A stretch of DNA of 64,000 bases. It comes from Chryseotalea sp. WA131a (lineage in GTDB: Bacteria; Bacteroidota; Bacteroidia; Cytophagales; Cyclobacteriaceae). The notes beneath the pieces were generated by a model. It saw only the letters and a program-made list of their open reading frames with translations. It made no database searches and was not told the DNA's origin. Shown piece by piece: positions 18,932-26,837 of the stretch. The position numbers were made by a program, and so were the translations under genes. Within the stretch, counting starts at the first letter, position 1, and the number at the start of each line of letters is the position of its first letter. Where the stretch lies: assembly GCA_025370075.1 (NCBI GenBank), contig CP073016.1, positions 1,674,001-1,738,000 on the forward strand, in the 5' to 3' direction.

Positions 18932-18960
18932 AAAAGCCCTGACGGTTGGTCAGGGCTTTT
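18932..18960 (-). terminator. terminator hairpin after the cold-shock gene
   Basis: Perfect 12-bp arms AAAAGCCCTGAC (18932-18943) and GTCAGGGCTTTT (18949-18960) with a 5-nt loop. It lies 18 nt downstream of the csp stop on the minus strand and ends in T residues on that strand. It separates csp from the helicase gene, so helicase expression needs read-through or its own promoter. Confidence 0.88.
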
Positions 18961-18978
18961 ATGTGAAGTGATTGGATA

Positions 18979-19173
18979 TTATTTGGCTAACTTAACGTCA
19001 ACCGCATTTAAACCTTTTCTGCCTTCTTTCAGGTCAAATGTGATTTCATCGTTCTCGCGAACTTTGTCGATTAAACCTGTTGCGTGGACAAAGTACTCTT
19101 GTCCTGTTGATGTTTCTCTTACAAAGCCAAAACCTTTCGCTTCGTTAAAGAATTTTACTGTTCCTTCTTTCAT
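18979..19173 (-). CDS. cold-shock domain protein
   Basis: 64-residue single CSD protein. It shows GTVKFFNEAKGFGFV (RNP1) and EYFVHAT (RNP2), the aromatic nucleic-acid-binding motifs of CspA-type RNA chaperones. The ATG at 19173 gives the family length; the ORF continues upstream only as leader sequence carrying the promoter. It lies directly upstream of a DEAD-box helicase on the same strand, a natural functional partner in RNA unfolding, with a terminator between the two. Confidence 0.92.
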   Translation of the reverse strand: MKEGTVKFFNEAKGFGFVRETSTGQEYFVHATGLIDKVRENDEITFDLKEGRKGLNAVDVKLAK

Positions 19174-19205
19174 TTTTTTTGTGATAATTTTTGATAAATA
19201 ATCCG

Positions 19206-19235
19206 CAAAGATAACGGAATAAACTTTATTCCAAA
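19206..19235 (-). promoter_or_regulatory. Bacteroidota-type promoter of the cold-shock gene
   Basis: On the minus strand TTTG (19232-19235), an 18-nt spacer, then TATCTTTG (19206-19213) match the -33/-7 consensus. The leader to the ATG at 19173 is about 27 nt. Confidence 0.7.
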
Positions 19236-19289
19236 CTTTTTGTTTCACAGCTTGATTAGCCTGAACTTTACCTAAAATCTACAGACAAG

Positions 19290-20327
19290 ATGAAATCAAA
19301 AGCGCTGTTACTTTTAATTTTTTATTTATCAGTTAATTGTTCATCTTCCACCAATACACCAATTGAGTCAAATCAATCACCTCTCGTATTCGCTAAAGGC
19401 GCTGACATTGGATGGATTACTGAAATGGAAGCGGCAGGGGTAAAATTTTATGACAAGGAGGGCACGCAACAAGAGTGTATAAAACTTTTAAAAGATAAAG
19501 GTATCAACTCCATTCGACTACGAGCTTGGGTTAATCCTGCAAAAGGCTGGAACAATACTAAAGATGTCGTGGTAAAGTCGATTCGGGCCAAAAATGCTGG
19601 CATGCGATTAATGATTGATTTCCACTATAGTGATGACTGGGCAGACCCTGGAAAACAATTTGTACCATCTGCATGGTCAAAAATGTCTTATACTGACATG
19701 AGGACTGCATTGTACAACTATACAAAAGGGGTGATGGATACACTAAAGCTAAATGGCATTACACCCGAATGGGTACAAGTTGGTAATGAAACCAACGATG
19801 GAATGATGTGGGAAATAGGTCGTGCTTCCAAATCGATGGCAAATTTTGCGAGCCTTGTAAAATCCGGTTATGATGCTGTAAAATCAGTTAGCCCCGATAC
19901 ACAAGTAATTGTTCACCTTTCAAATGGTTATAACAATAGCTTGTTCCGTTGGATGTTTGACGGACTTAAAACCAATGGGGCAAAATGGGACATCATTGGA
20001 ATGTCTCTCTATCCCACGTGGGCACCTGAAGGGCTATCTGGTTGGGCAACTGTTAACAATAACTGTTTAATCAACATGAACGATATGGTTGCCCGATACG
20101 GTACTCCGGTAATGGTGGTAGAGGTGGGCATGCCGGCCGATCAACCAGCCATGGCAAACGCATTTTTGAAAGACATTATTAGCAAAACCAAAAGCATAAA
20201 AGATAATAAAGGTCTGGGTGTTTTCTATTGGGAACCTCAGTGCTATGCAAAGTGGCAAGGCTATGGATTGGGGGCATTTGACGATTCCGGAAAACCGACA
20301 GTGGCGATGGATGCTTTTTTAGACTAA
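19290..20327 (+). CDS. GH53 arabinogalactan endo-beta-1,4-galactanase, lipoprotein
   Basis: Endo-galactanase of family GH53, which cleaves beta-1,4-galactan side chains of pectin. A lipoprotein signal (lipobox LSVNC) precedes the TIM-barrel with the family start KGADIGWITEMEAAG. The catalytic glutamates are in VQVGNETNDGMMW (acid/base) and VMVVEVGMP (nucleophile); FHYSDDWADPGKQ and the C-terminal FYWEPQ also match. At 345 residues it has family length. It is probably displayed on the outer membrane, releasing galacto-oligosaccharides that the galactokinase and Na+/sugar symporter about 10 kb away could process (inference). No SusC/SusD pair is adjacent. Confidence 0.9.
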   Translation: MKSKALLLLIFYLSVNCSSSTNTPIESNQSPLVFAKGADIGWITEMEAAGVKFYDKEGTQQECIKLLKDKGINSIRLRAWVNPAKGWNNTKDVVVKSIRAKNAGMRLMIDFHYSDDWADPGKQFVPSAWSKMSYTDMRTALYNYTKGVMDTLKLNGITPEWVQVGNETNDGMMWEIGRASKSMANFASLVKSGYDAVKSVSPDTQVIVHLSNGYNNSLFRWMFDGLKTNGAKWDIIGMSLYPTWAPEGLSGWATVNNNCLINMNDMVARYGTPVMVVEVGMPADQPAMANAFLKDIISKTKSIKDNKGLGVFYWEPQCYAKWQGYGLGAFDDSGKPTVAMDAFLD

Positions 20328-20328
20328 T

Positions 20329-21474
20329 TTACTTTTCAATCGCGGCCGTTACCCGCTTCACTAACTCCCCTATTTTACCCGAGTCGAGCCACCTCGCCAC
20401 GATCACTAAATCATGCTCTTGGTCTACAACAATATAGTTGCCACCAAAGCCATCGGCATAGAAGATTTTTTTTGAAACATTGCCCAAGTTATTTTGCTCA
20501 TTGGTCCACCACATAAAGCCATAGGATGGATTTGGCGCAGAAGGCTGCTGAGCCGCTTTTACCCATCGCTCGGAAATTATTTGTTGGTTTTTCCATTTAC
20601 CCTTTCGGGCGAACAATAAACCAAAGCGAGCGTGGTCTAACGTATTTATGAAAAGCCCGCCTCCAAAATGACCGCCACCGCTTACGGATTGCATCATTTG
20701 GCCATCCACATTCACAAATGAATTATCATATCCATGCCATCGCCAAGTGGTAGACGCTCCAATGGGATCCATAATTTTTTCTTTCACCACCAGCGGCAAA
20801 GGCTTGCGCCAGACTTGCAACAGCGAATAGGCTAAAAGATTTACACGAACATCGTTGTACTCAAATTGGGTTCCTGGCTCTACCAATCTTCTGTTCTTCC
20901 AATCATCAATACTTCCCTGCTTGGGTGGACGATCAGCCCAATCACAAAAGTCAAACAAGCAACCCGACCAGTCGCTGGATTGTGTGAGCAAATGACTCCA
21001 GGTAATTTTACTATTGTGTTCCCCTTCAAATTTCTCGTCTGTCACGTAGTCCACCACGCGGTCATCTACTTTTCGGATCAATCGTTGATCATACGCTAAT
21101 CCAGCCACCGTTGACAAATAACTTTTGGTAACACTAAAGGTCATGTCCACGCGATTGACATCGCCCCATTGCGCCACGATGTAACCATTTTTAATAATGA
21201 CACCTGCTGGTTTGCCGCGATGTTTGAATGGGCCAAAGAATTTATAACCAGGCTCGGCAGCATAGGCTTTTAAAGTGGCAATACGCAAATCCTTTTCCAC
21301 TTTGCTTTCGTTGCGGATCGCAAACTGAACAGCGCTATCCAAAAGCACAGCGTTCAATTTTAATTCCATGGGCTTCTTGGTTAACCAAATGGTGTCAGGA
21401 TAATAGAGTTGAGCGCTGGAAGAAAAACAGAGACTCACCAAAGCGAAAGAAAATAATAATCGAATTGACTTCAT
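20329..21474 (-). CDS. serine hydrolase of the beta-lactamase class C / AmpC family
   Basis: 381-residue exported hydrolase (signal peptide to about residue 22). The SxxK motif is SVTK (114-117), the Tyr-Asn motif is YND (206-208), and the third box is HFGG in a GGGHFGGGLF segment. This fold covers class C beta-lactamases, D-alanyl peptidases and esterases; the domain order fits the generic Beta-lactamase family of environmental Bacteroidota. The physiological substrate is unknown. Its stop is 2 nt from the stop of the convergent galactanase gene. Confidence 0.85.
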   Translation of the reverse strand: MKSIRLLFSFALVSLCFSSSAQLYYPDTIWLTKKPMELKLNAVLLDSAVQFAIRNESKVEKDLRIATLKAYAAEPGYKFFGPFKHRGKPAGVIIKNGYIVAQWGDVNRVDMTFSVTKSYLSTVAGLAYDQRLIRKVDDRVVDYVTDEKFEGEHNSKITWSHLLTQSSDWSGCLFDFCDWADRPPKQGSIDDWKNRRLVEPGTQFEYNDVRVNLLAYSLLQVWRKPLPLVVKEKIMDPIGASTTWRWHGYDNSFVNVDGQMMQSVSGGGHFGGGLFINTLDHARFGLLFARKGKWKNQQIISERWVKAAQQPSAPNPSYGFMWWTNEQNNLGNVSKKIFYADGFGGNYIVVDQEHDLVIVARWLDSGKIGELVKRVTAAIEK

Positions 21475-21522
21475 TTCTTAAGTAATTAAAATGACCAAGG
21501 GCAGAAAAATTCACTACCAAGA

Positions 21523-22476
21523 TTACTGTTGCTGTTGCTGTCTTTGTTTGTAGATTTCATAAGTCTCCGAAATAACTTTCTTAAAATGCAACTTTTGCTC
21601 AGTTGTAATTTCTTTTGGCGCTAGTTGCACTTCGGTGAAAGCTCTAGAGCTAAATTGTACCGTCACCTCCAGCAGATGTTCTATCGAACCTTTGTATGTC
21701 CCTTTCACCGGAGTACAATCTAAAAAGCTTCTGCCAACAGTCAAGCGCACATGTCTTTCACCGGCTAAACAATTATTGGTAGGGTCGATGCCTACCCAAC
21801 CCACATCGGGAAGCCATGCTTCGGCCCACGCATGCGTAGCACCTTCTCCTCTCCACTCGCTATTGCCTGGACAAATATAACCACTTACATAGCGGCAAGG
21901 CACTCCGCGTAAGCGCATCATGTACAAAAGCAAATGTGCAAAATCTTGGCAAACACCAGCGCGTAATTTCCAAATTTCATCAATTCCGGTTTCGATGGTG
22001 GTAACGCCCTTTTTGTACTCAAAATTTTTAAAAATGTACTCCGAAAGTCGATGCAGCTCATCAAAAGGATGCTCGCTCGAATTTAAATGGGTGGCCTCCT
22101 CAATCGAAGACTGGTGCAACGTAGACTCTGCAAACAAATAGTCGTGCCACTTGGTTTGTAATTGGCTGCTTCTCAACTCGGTCCAAGCAACTGCTGCTGA
22201 TTGATGAGGCAGAACTGCCTGCTCTGTCATTTCAACTTTGCAGAAACTTTCTATTGATAGTTCACGATGTGGCTTTACAAGGGTGAAAAAGCCGGTGGTA
22301 TTTTCAAAGTAATCTTGAAAAATATGAATCGCTGGATCTTCTGAAACAACCAGTTGATGCTCCACCACGTGCTGATGCGCATCTTGTAGTGGAAATAATT
22401 TTACCTGATTGGCAGAATCAACGACCCAATGTGGATAATGGTAATGGGTGCGATGATGAATGTAGTGAACACGCAT
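21523..22476 (-). CDS. transglutaminase-like cysteine peptidase with bacterial transglutaminase N-domain
   Basis: 317 residues, no signal peptide. The N-terminal beta domain (about 1-95, VHYIHHRTHYHYPHWV) is followed by the papain-like transglutaminase core. Its triad is Cys in GVCQDFAHLL, His in THAWAEAW and Asp in GIDPTNN. It is the last gene of a three-gene minus-strand operon with the alpha-E protein and the circularly permuted ATP-grasp protein. In comparative work on ATP-grasp amidoligase systems this trio is predicted to make and trim a peptide or amide-linked product. It ends in a short glutamine run (QRQQQQQ). Confidence 0.88.
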   Translation of the reverse strand: MRVHYIHHRTHYHYPHWVVDSANQVKLFPLQDAHQHVVEHQLVVSEDPAIHIFQDYFENTTGFFTLVKPHRELSIESFCKVEMTEQAVLPHQSAAVAWTELRSSQLQTKWHDYLFAESTLHQSSIEEATHLNSSEHPFDELHRLSEYIFKNFEYKKGVTTIETGIDEIWKLRAGVCQDFAHLLLYMMRLRGVPCRYVSGYICPGNSEWRGEGATHAWAEAWLPDVGWVGIDPTNNCLAGERHVRLTVGRSFLDCTPVKGTYKGSIEHLLEVTVQFSSRAFTEVQLAPKEITTEQKLHFKKVISETYEIYKQRQQQQQ

Positions 22477-22490
22477 GAAGGGAGATGCAA

Positions 22491-23405
22491 TTACAAATAG
22501 CCAAAATAAAGGCTGCCGAGGCGCTTATTCAAATACAATAATTTGGCGCGAAGATCTGGGATTAATTTTTCGATAATCACCAACGGATTTTGATGTTGAT
22601 ATTCTTCTACCGACAGGTTGATCTGTTTTATCAGCTCGTTGATTTCATCAAAGTATTCAGGTTTTGATACGGCACTTAACCGCTGAAAATACCGACCTGT
22701 TTGCGCCAAGGCATAAGCTGCCGAATGCGGAAATTGCATATTGAACAATACCTGATGAATCACCTCTTCCACTTGCAAGGCATTTTTGTAATACTTCGTG
22801 TGAAATTCATATCCCGACAAGGCGTACAAAAGATATTTCCAATGAATTCCTTCTTGCTCGGCTTTCGCCATTTGCATTCTTTTGAATTCTAGGATATCCA
22901 AACACATCAGGCATCGTTCAATATATTTTCCTAAGTTCAAAAATGTATAGCCCTCACCCCTGTTCATGGTAACGTCTACTGTGCCATAGAAAATAATGCT
23001 TTCGCGCAGCAGTAAGTCAAAAGCGGTAACAGGATCTTGCGAAGAAATAAATTTCTCCGTTTGCGGATCACGAATCCGATGATAAAAATCGTTCAGCGAC
23101 TGCCACAACTCTTTGGTGATGTAATCTTGCACCGAACGCGCATTTTCGCGTACGCGGACAATATTATTAAATACCGAATAGTCGTGTTCTCTACTCACCA
23201 CTAAATAATGCAATGCATCCCTGTATTTGGCCACTTTTGCTCGATGTTCTGGGTCACCAAATTGATCGCACAACAATTGCCAATTGTAGTCAAGCAACTC
23301 GTCCTGAGAAGCTATATAATCTGTGCGGAGCAGGCGGAGTACGTTGTCGCTACGCTCTAAATAGCGCGCCATCCAAAAAACAGAATCTGCAACACGGCTT
23401 AGCAT
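22491..23405 (-). CDS. alpha-E domain protein (DUF403)
   Basis: 304 residues, almost all alpha-helical. The diagnostic N-terminus is MLSRVADSVFWMARYLERSDNVLRLL, and the GEGYTFLNLGKYIERCLMCLDIL repeat-like half is also clear. The family is found next to ATP-grasp and transglutaminase genes and has no assigned reaction. It lies 14 nt upstream of the transglutaminase gene. The N-terminal and middle RxxxRxDN / KxxERC motifs may be internally duplicated. Confidence 0.9.
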   Translation of the reverse strand: MLSRVADSVFWMARYLERSDNVLRLLRTDYIASQDELLDYNWQLLCDQFGDPEHRAKVAKYRDALHYLVVSREHDYSVFNNIVRVRENARSVQDYITKELWQSLNDFYHRIRDPQTEKFISSQDPVTAFDLLLRESIIFYGTVDVTMNRGEGYTFLNLGKYIERCLMCLDILEFKRMQMAKAEQEGIHWKYLLYALSGYEFHTKYYKNALQVEEVIHQVLFNMQFPHSAAYALAQTGRYFQRLSAVSKPEYFDEINELIKQINLSVEEYQHQNPLVIIEKLIPDLRAKLLYLNKRLGSLYFGYL

Positions 23406-23412
23406 GAATTAA

Positions 23413-23505
23413 TTTAAGATTTTAGATTTAAGATGCGAGATTTAAGAACCAGATCGATACAAACTAAAAAAAAATCTAACATCATACATCGCACATCTAA
23501 CATTA
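23413..23505. repeat. intergenic hairpin built from a 7-nt word (AGATTTA type)
   Basis: The left arm reads AGATTTT, AGATTTA, AGATGCG, AGATTTA. The right arm, read on the minus strand, is TAGATGT, GCGATGT, ATGATGT, TAGATTT. It lies between the ATP-grasp stop and the alpha-E start, inside an operon. Confidence 0.65.
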
Positions 23506-24951
23506 CGAACCTAACACCCACGTATCTTTACTTCCACCACCTTGCGATGAATTCACTACCAAAGATCCTTGTCTCAAGGCTACGCGCGTCAATCCACCTG
23601 GAACAATTTCAATTCCGGCTGGGCCATACAGCGCAAATGGCCGTAAGTCAACATGGCGCGGTTGAATTTGGTTATTGATAAAACACGGAACAGACGAAAG
23701 TTGAATCATCGGCTGCGCAATAAAGTTTCTTGGATTTTTTTCAACCTCCAATTTGTACTCTGCTATTTCTTGATCACTGGCCGAATGCCCCATCAACATT
23801 CCATATCCCCCACTCCCATTTGTTTTTTTGATCACCATTTTCCGAACATCGCCAAACACTAAATTAAAGTGGTCGGGATTCTCCATATAGTAAGTAGGTA
23901 CAGTTTTCAAAATCGGCTCTTCGTTCAGGTAATACTTGATCATTTGCGGCACAAACGTGTACACCGCTTTATCATCGGCCACCCCATTGCCCGGAGCATT
24001 GATGATGGCCACGTTGCCTTTGCAATACGCATAGTACAAACCCGAAACGCCCAGCATGCTGGTTGGATTAAAAACGAGTGGATCTAAAAATTCATCGTCC
24101 ACACGTCTGTAAATTACATCCACCTGCTTCAAGCCCGAAGTGGTTTTCATATACACTTTGGCATCGTCTACCACCAAATCACGACCTTCCACCAGCTCCA
24201 CGCCCATCAACCGCGCTAACGTGGTGTGCTCAAAATAAGCAGAGTTATAGATACCGGGTGTCAACAGTACTACGGTTGGATTGCTGGTTTGCCTATCAGA
24301 AAGTGAGATCAAATTCTTCAGCAGCAAGTCAGGATAATCTTTGACGGAACGAACGTTGTTTTGCGGCAACAGGCCAGGAAAAACGCGATACGTCATGCTG
24401 CGATTCTCCAACATGTACGACACACCCGATGGTGTGCGCAAGTTATCTTCCAATACATAAAACGACCCATTGCTGTCGCGGATGAGATCGATGCCTGAAA
24501 TGTGCGTGTAAATATCGTAGGGCACATTCACGTTCACCATCTCCTTCAAAAAGTTGGGGCAATTGTGAATGAGTTCAGTAGGAATTATGCCGTCTTTTAA
24601 AATGGCCTGCTCGTGGTAAACGTCTTTCAAAAATAAGTTAAGCGCTTTCAATCGTTGCTTGATGCCTACCTCGATATGAGCCCACTCCGATGCCGTGATG
24701 ATCCGTGGGATAATATCGAATGGAAATATTTTCTCAATGCCTTCACCATCGCTGTAAACGGTAAATGTGATGCCTTGGCTCATGAAAAGTTTTCGGGCAA
24801 GCTCATCTTTACGGGCAAGGTCCGTTATTGACGACTTTTTTAAACTGTCTAAGAAAATCTGGTAATGCTCGCGAATGACTTCATCCGCCAACATTTCGTC
24901 CCATGTGTTAGGGCTTGGGTGATAGGCAGATAGTAGATTGGCGTTAGGCAT
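23503..24951 (-). CDS. circularly permuted ATP-grasp type 2 protein
   Basis: 482 residues. Recognisable blocks are GEGIEKIFPFDIIPRII, the LRTPSGVSYMLENR segment, GLLPQNNVRSVKDYPDLLLKNLISL, VVLLTPGIYNSAYFEH, VIYRRVDDEFLDP, and the KKTNGSGGYGMLMG nucleotide-binding loop. These define the circularly permuted ATP-grasp (DUF404/DUF407) family, predicted to form amide bonds. It is the first gene of the operon with alpha-E and transglutaminase. The product of the pathway is not known to me. Confidence 0.9.
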   Translation of the reverse strand: MPNANLLSAYHPSPNTWDEMLADEVIREHYQIFLDSLKKSSITDLARKDELARKLFMSQGITFTVYSDGEGIEKIFPFDIIPRIITASEWAHIEVGIKQRLKALNLFLKDVYHEQAILKDGIIPTELIHNCPNFLKEMVNVNVPYDIYTHISGIDLIRDSNGSFYVLEDNLRTPSGVSYMLENRSMTYRVFPGLLPQNNVRSVKDYPDLLLKNLISLSDRQTSNPTVVLLTPGIYNSAYFEHTTLARLMGVELVEGRDLVVDDAKVYMKTTSGLKQVDVIYRRVDDEFLDPLVFNPTSMLGVSGLYYAYCKGNVAIINAPGNGVADDKAVYTFVPQMIKYYLNEEPILKTVPTYYMENPDHFNLVFGDVRKMVIKKTNGSGGYGMLMGHSASDQEIAEYKLEVEKNPRNFIAQPMIQLSSVPCFINNQIQPRHVDLRPFALYGPAGIEIVPGGLTRVALRQGSLVVNSSQGGGSKDTWVLGS

Positions 24952-25046
24952 TGCTTAAAGATACAAAGCAGACAGAAAGATGCAAGAGCAAGAGCAAAAA
25001 AAACTAAAAGTTGGAGGGTAGAAACCGTTTGCGAAATCAGTTTGGC

Positions 25047-25523
25047 CTAGTTCAATACTTTCTCCATGTAAATTGCTCCTGCGATGGGGTTGTGCCGATA
25101 GGAAGTGATCTCGTAAAATCCATTTTTCTGGTAGAGCGCCCGGGCGGCCACCATATCTTGAAGCGTATCTAACCGAATCTTATTGTACCCCAATTCCTTT
25201 GCAGATTTCAATGCTTCCTCCAAAAGGCGATGCCCAATTTTTAACTTTCTAAACTCCGGCAGCACAAACATTCGTTTCAGTTCAGCAACTTCTTTATCCA
25301 AATACCGAACACCCACACAACCAATAGCCGTTTCATTTTGATACGCCAAAATCAACGCACCAGTTGGTTTATTGTATTGAATAGATAGGTGATTGAGTTC
25401 GTTTTCAAAGTCTTGAAAGCAGAGATTGAAACTGAGGGAGTTGGCGTATAGCTGGAAGAGTGATTTGGAGAGTTTGAATTCGTCTTGTGAGTTCGCAGTA
25501 ATAAAAATTGGGTCTTGATTCAT
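25047..25523 (-). CDS. GNAT family N-acetyltransferase
   Basis: 158 residues with the GNAT acetyl-CoA-binding fold. A strand-beta-bulge segment IGCVGVRYLDKEVAELKRMFVLPEFRKLKIGHRLLEEA includes the motif A loop (R-x-x-K-I-G). A C-terminal RALYQKNGFYEITSY is typical of the family. The acetyl acceptor (small molecule or protein) cannot be predicted. It stands alone on the minus strand between the ATP-grasp operon and the damaged region. Confidence 0.82.
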   Translation of the reverse strand: MNQDPIFITANSQDEFKLSKSLFQLYANSLSFNLCFQDFENELNHLSIQYNKPTGALILAYQNETAIGCVGVRYLDKEVAELKRMFVLPEFRKLKIGHRLLEEALKSAKELGYNKIRLDTLQDMVAARALYQKNGFYEITSYRHNPIAGAIYMEKVLN

Positions 25524-25611
25524 GTGGCTCTGCGAAATTAAAAAAAATTATCTAGGCTCGTCCGCATACCCGTTGAAGAAGAACCCCAAGGAGGATGAAC
25601 GCAAGATAAAG

Positions 25612-26124
25612 CTAAATTTTGCGAAGATTTTTCTTAAAGTCAGGGTTTCGCTCAATCCTATTTACCAGCTTATTTACTTTTTCAAAATCTTGCTTGTTCT
25701 TAATAACATAATTAATCAAAACGGATTTCCCATTACGGTCAAACTCAATTGAATTATTTCCACCATGATGAATGCCATAGATTTCTTTTGACATGCCCAA
25801 ATATTCGTCTACATATATCACCAAATTTGTAAGCTCGGAATACAGAATTCTTATTCCTCTGATCTCTAAATATTGCTCAGAAATTACAATGGTATCCTTT
25901 CGCTCCCCGTAAGCAGTAATGCCCATATATTTATCATCCTAAATTTTCATCCCTAATAATGCTATTGAAATAGTTACTGCTGTTTTCAATCCTACCAACG
26001 GAAATCCAAAAAAGTACAGTACCCAAAGCGCGCATATGCTTCCAAAAACACCAAGATTATAGAATAAACGCTTGGTTGATTTTTCTCTTGTCTTTTCAAA
26101 AATACTGGTCCTAAACTCTTCCAA
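25612..26124 (-). pseudogene. small membrane protein gene apparently split by an in-frame TAG
   Basis: Two ORFs in the same frame are separated by one TAG codon at 25939-25941. The upstream part (61 codons from a TTG at 26124, no ATG available) has two hydrophobic segments (LFYNLGVFGSICALWVLYFFG and LKTAVTISIALLGM). The downstream part (104 residues from an ATG at 25926) is beta-rich with TIVISEQYLEIRGIRILYSELTNLVI, like a bacterial PH-type domain. The 12 nt between them read smoothly as Asp-Asp-Lys-Tyr, so one membrane-anchored protein of about 170 residues is likely. Alternatively these are two separate small genes. The family is not recognised. Confidence 0.5.
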
Positions 26125-26242
26125 GGGTAATATTTTGGGAATTGATTCGAACGTTTTTTAGTATTTACATTTTATTGGTTTCTTACTAAACTTCAAATGG
26201 GAAAAAATTGCTTATAATTGCCTCATTAACTTTTAGAAATTC

Positions 26243-26837
26243 CTATTTTCCAAGGCGATAGTGCCCAATAATCTTAAAATTAAAAAGACAATCAGCCAAC
26301 TCTTGACCTGCACCAATATTGTGCACAATCATGAATCGATTTCCATCCAACGATTTTCTATTCACAACAATTCCAATATGGGTTATCCCTTTCCCCAAGT
26401 CCCAGCAAACAATGTCGCCTATATTGTAGTCTTGAGGTTTGTCTGATATTTTTAAAGTTTTACCTTTTCTTTCAAAATACTTCATCAAGTTGGGTACTCT
26501 CCGATGGTCAATATTGGTATCGGTAGTTTTCATTCCCCATTTGGCCGGATATACTTTAAAATTATTCTTCATGTCTTTATGCACTTCCGATTGCAAATCA
26601 ATTTTTAGCATACGATAAGCACGTATAACAACATCTGTGCACACGCCCTTGTTTGAAGGGACATCACCATTTGGATATTTAATTGAAAAATAGGAAGGAT
26701 CATACTTTACATCTTGCTTGGTCAATGAAAGAGCTGCATCAGAAAGTTGCTCAAAAAAAAGAACTTTGGGCGTGAATCACATGGTAGCATGCAACCACTG
26801 AAAAAAGTATACCCAATGAAATCTTAAAGATTCTCAT
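26243..26837 (-). pseudogene. DUF1287 (NlpC/P60-like) protein gene, frameshifted in an 8-base homopolymer
   Basis: The readable downstream part (from 26725) is a DUF1287 domain, 160 residues: YPNGDVPSNKGVCTDVVIRAYR contains the Cys, and later DIVCWDLGKGITHIGIVV carries the His, as in NlpC/P60-like hydrolases. Upstream, in another frame, an ATG at 26837 opens a signal peptide (MRIFKISLGILFSVVACYHVIHAQ) that runs into TGA at a run of eight T (26753-26760 on the plus strand as A). With seven T the frames fuse into one exported protein. The ATG overlaps the stop of the upstream MFS gene (ATGA). It is either a real disruption, a slippage switch or a sequencing error. Confidence 0.75.

Noticed and set aside
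21523..21545. CAG/CTG triplet run as a mobile or regulatory repeat
   Set aside because: It is the short glutamine tail of the transglutaminase protein, in frame and only a few codons long.
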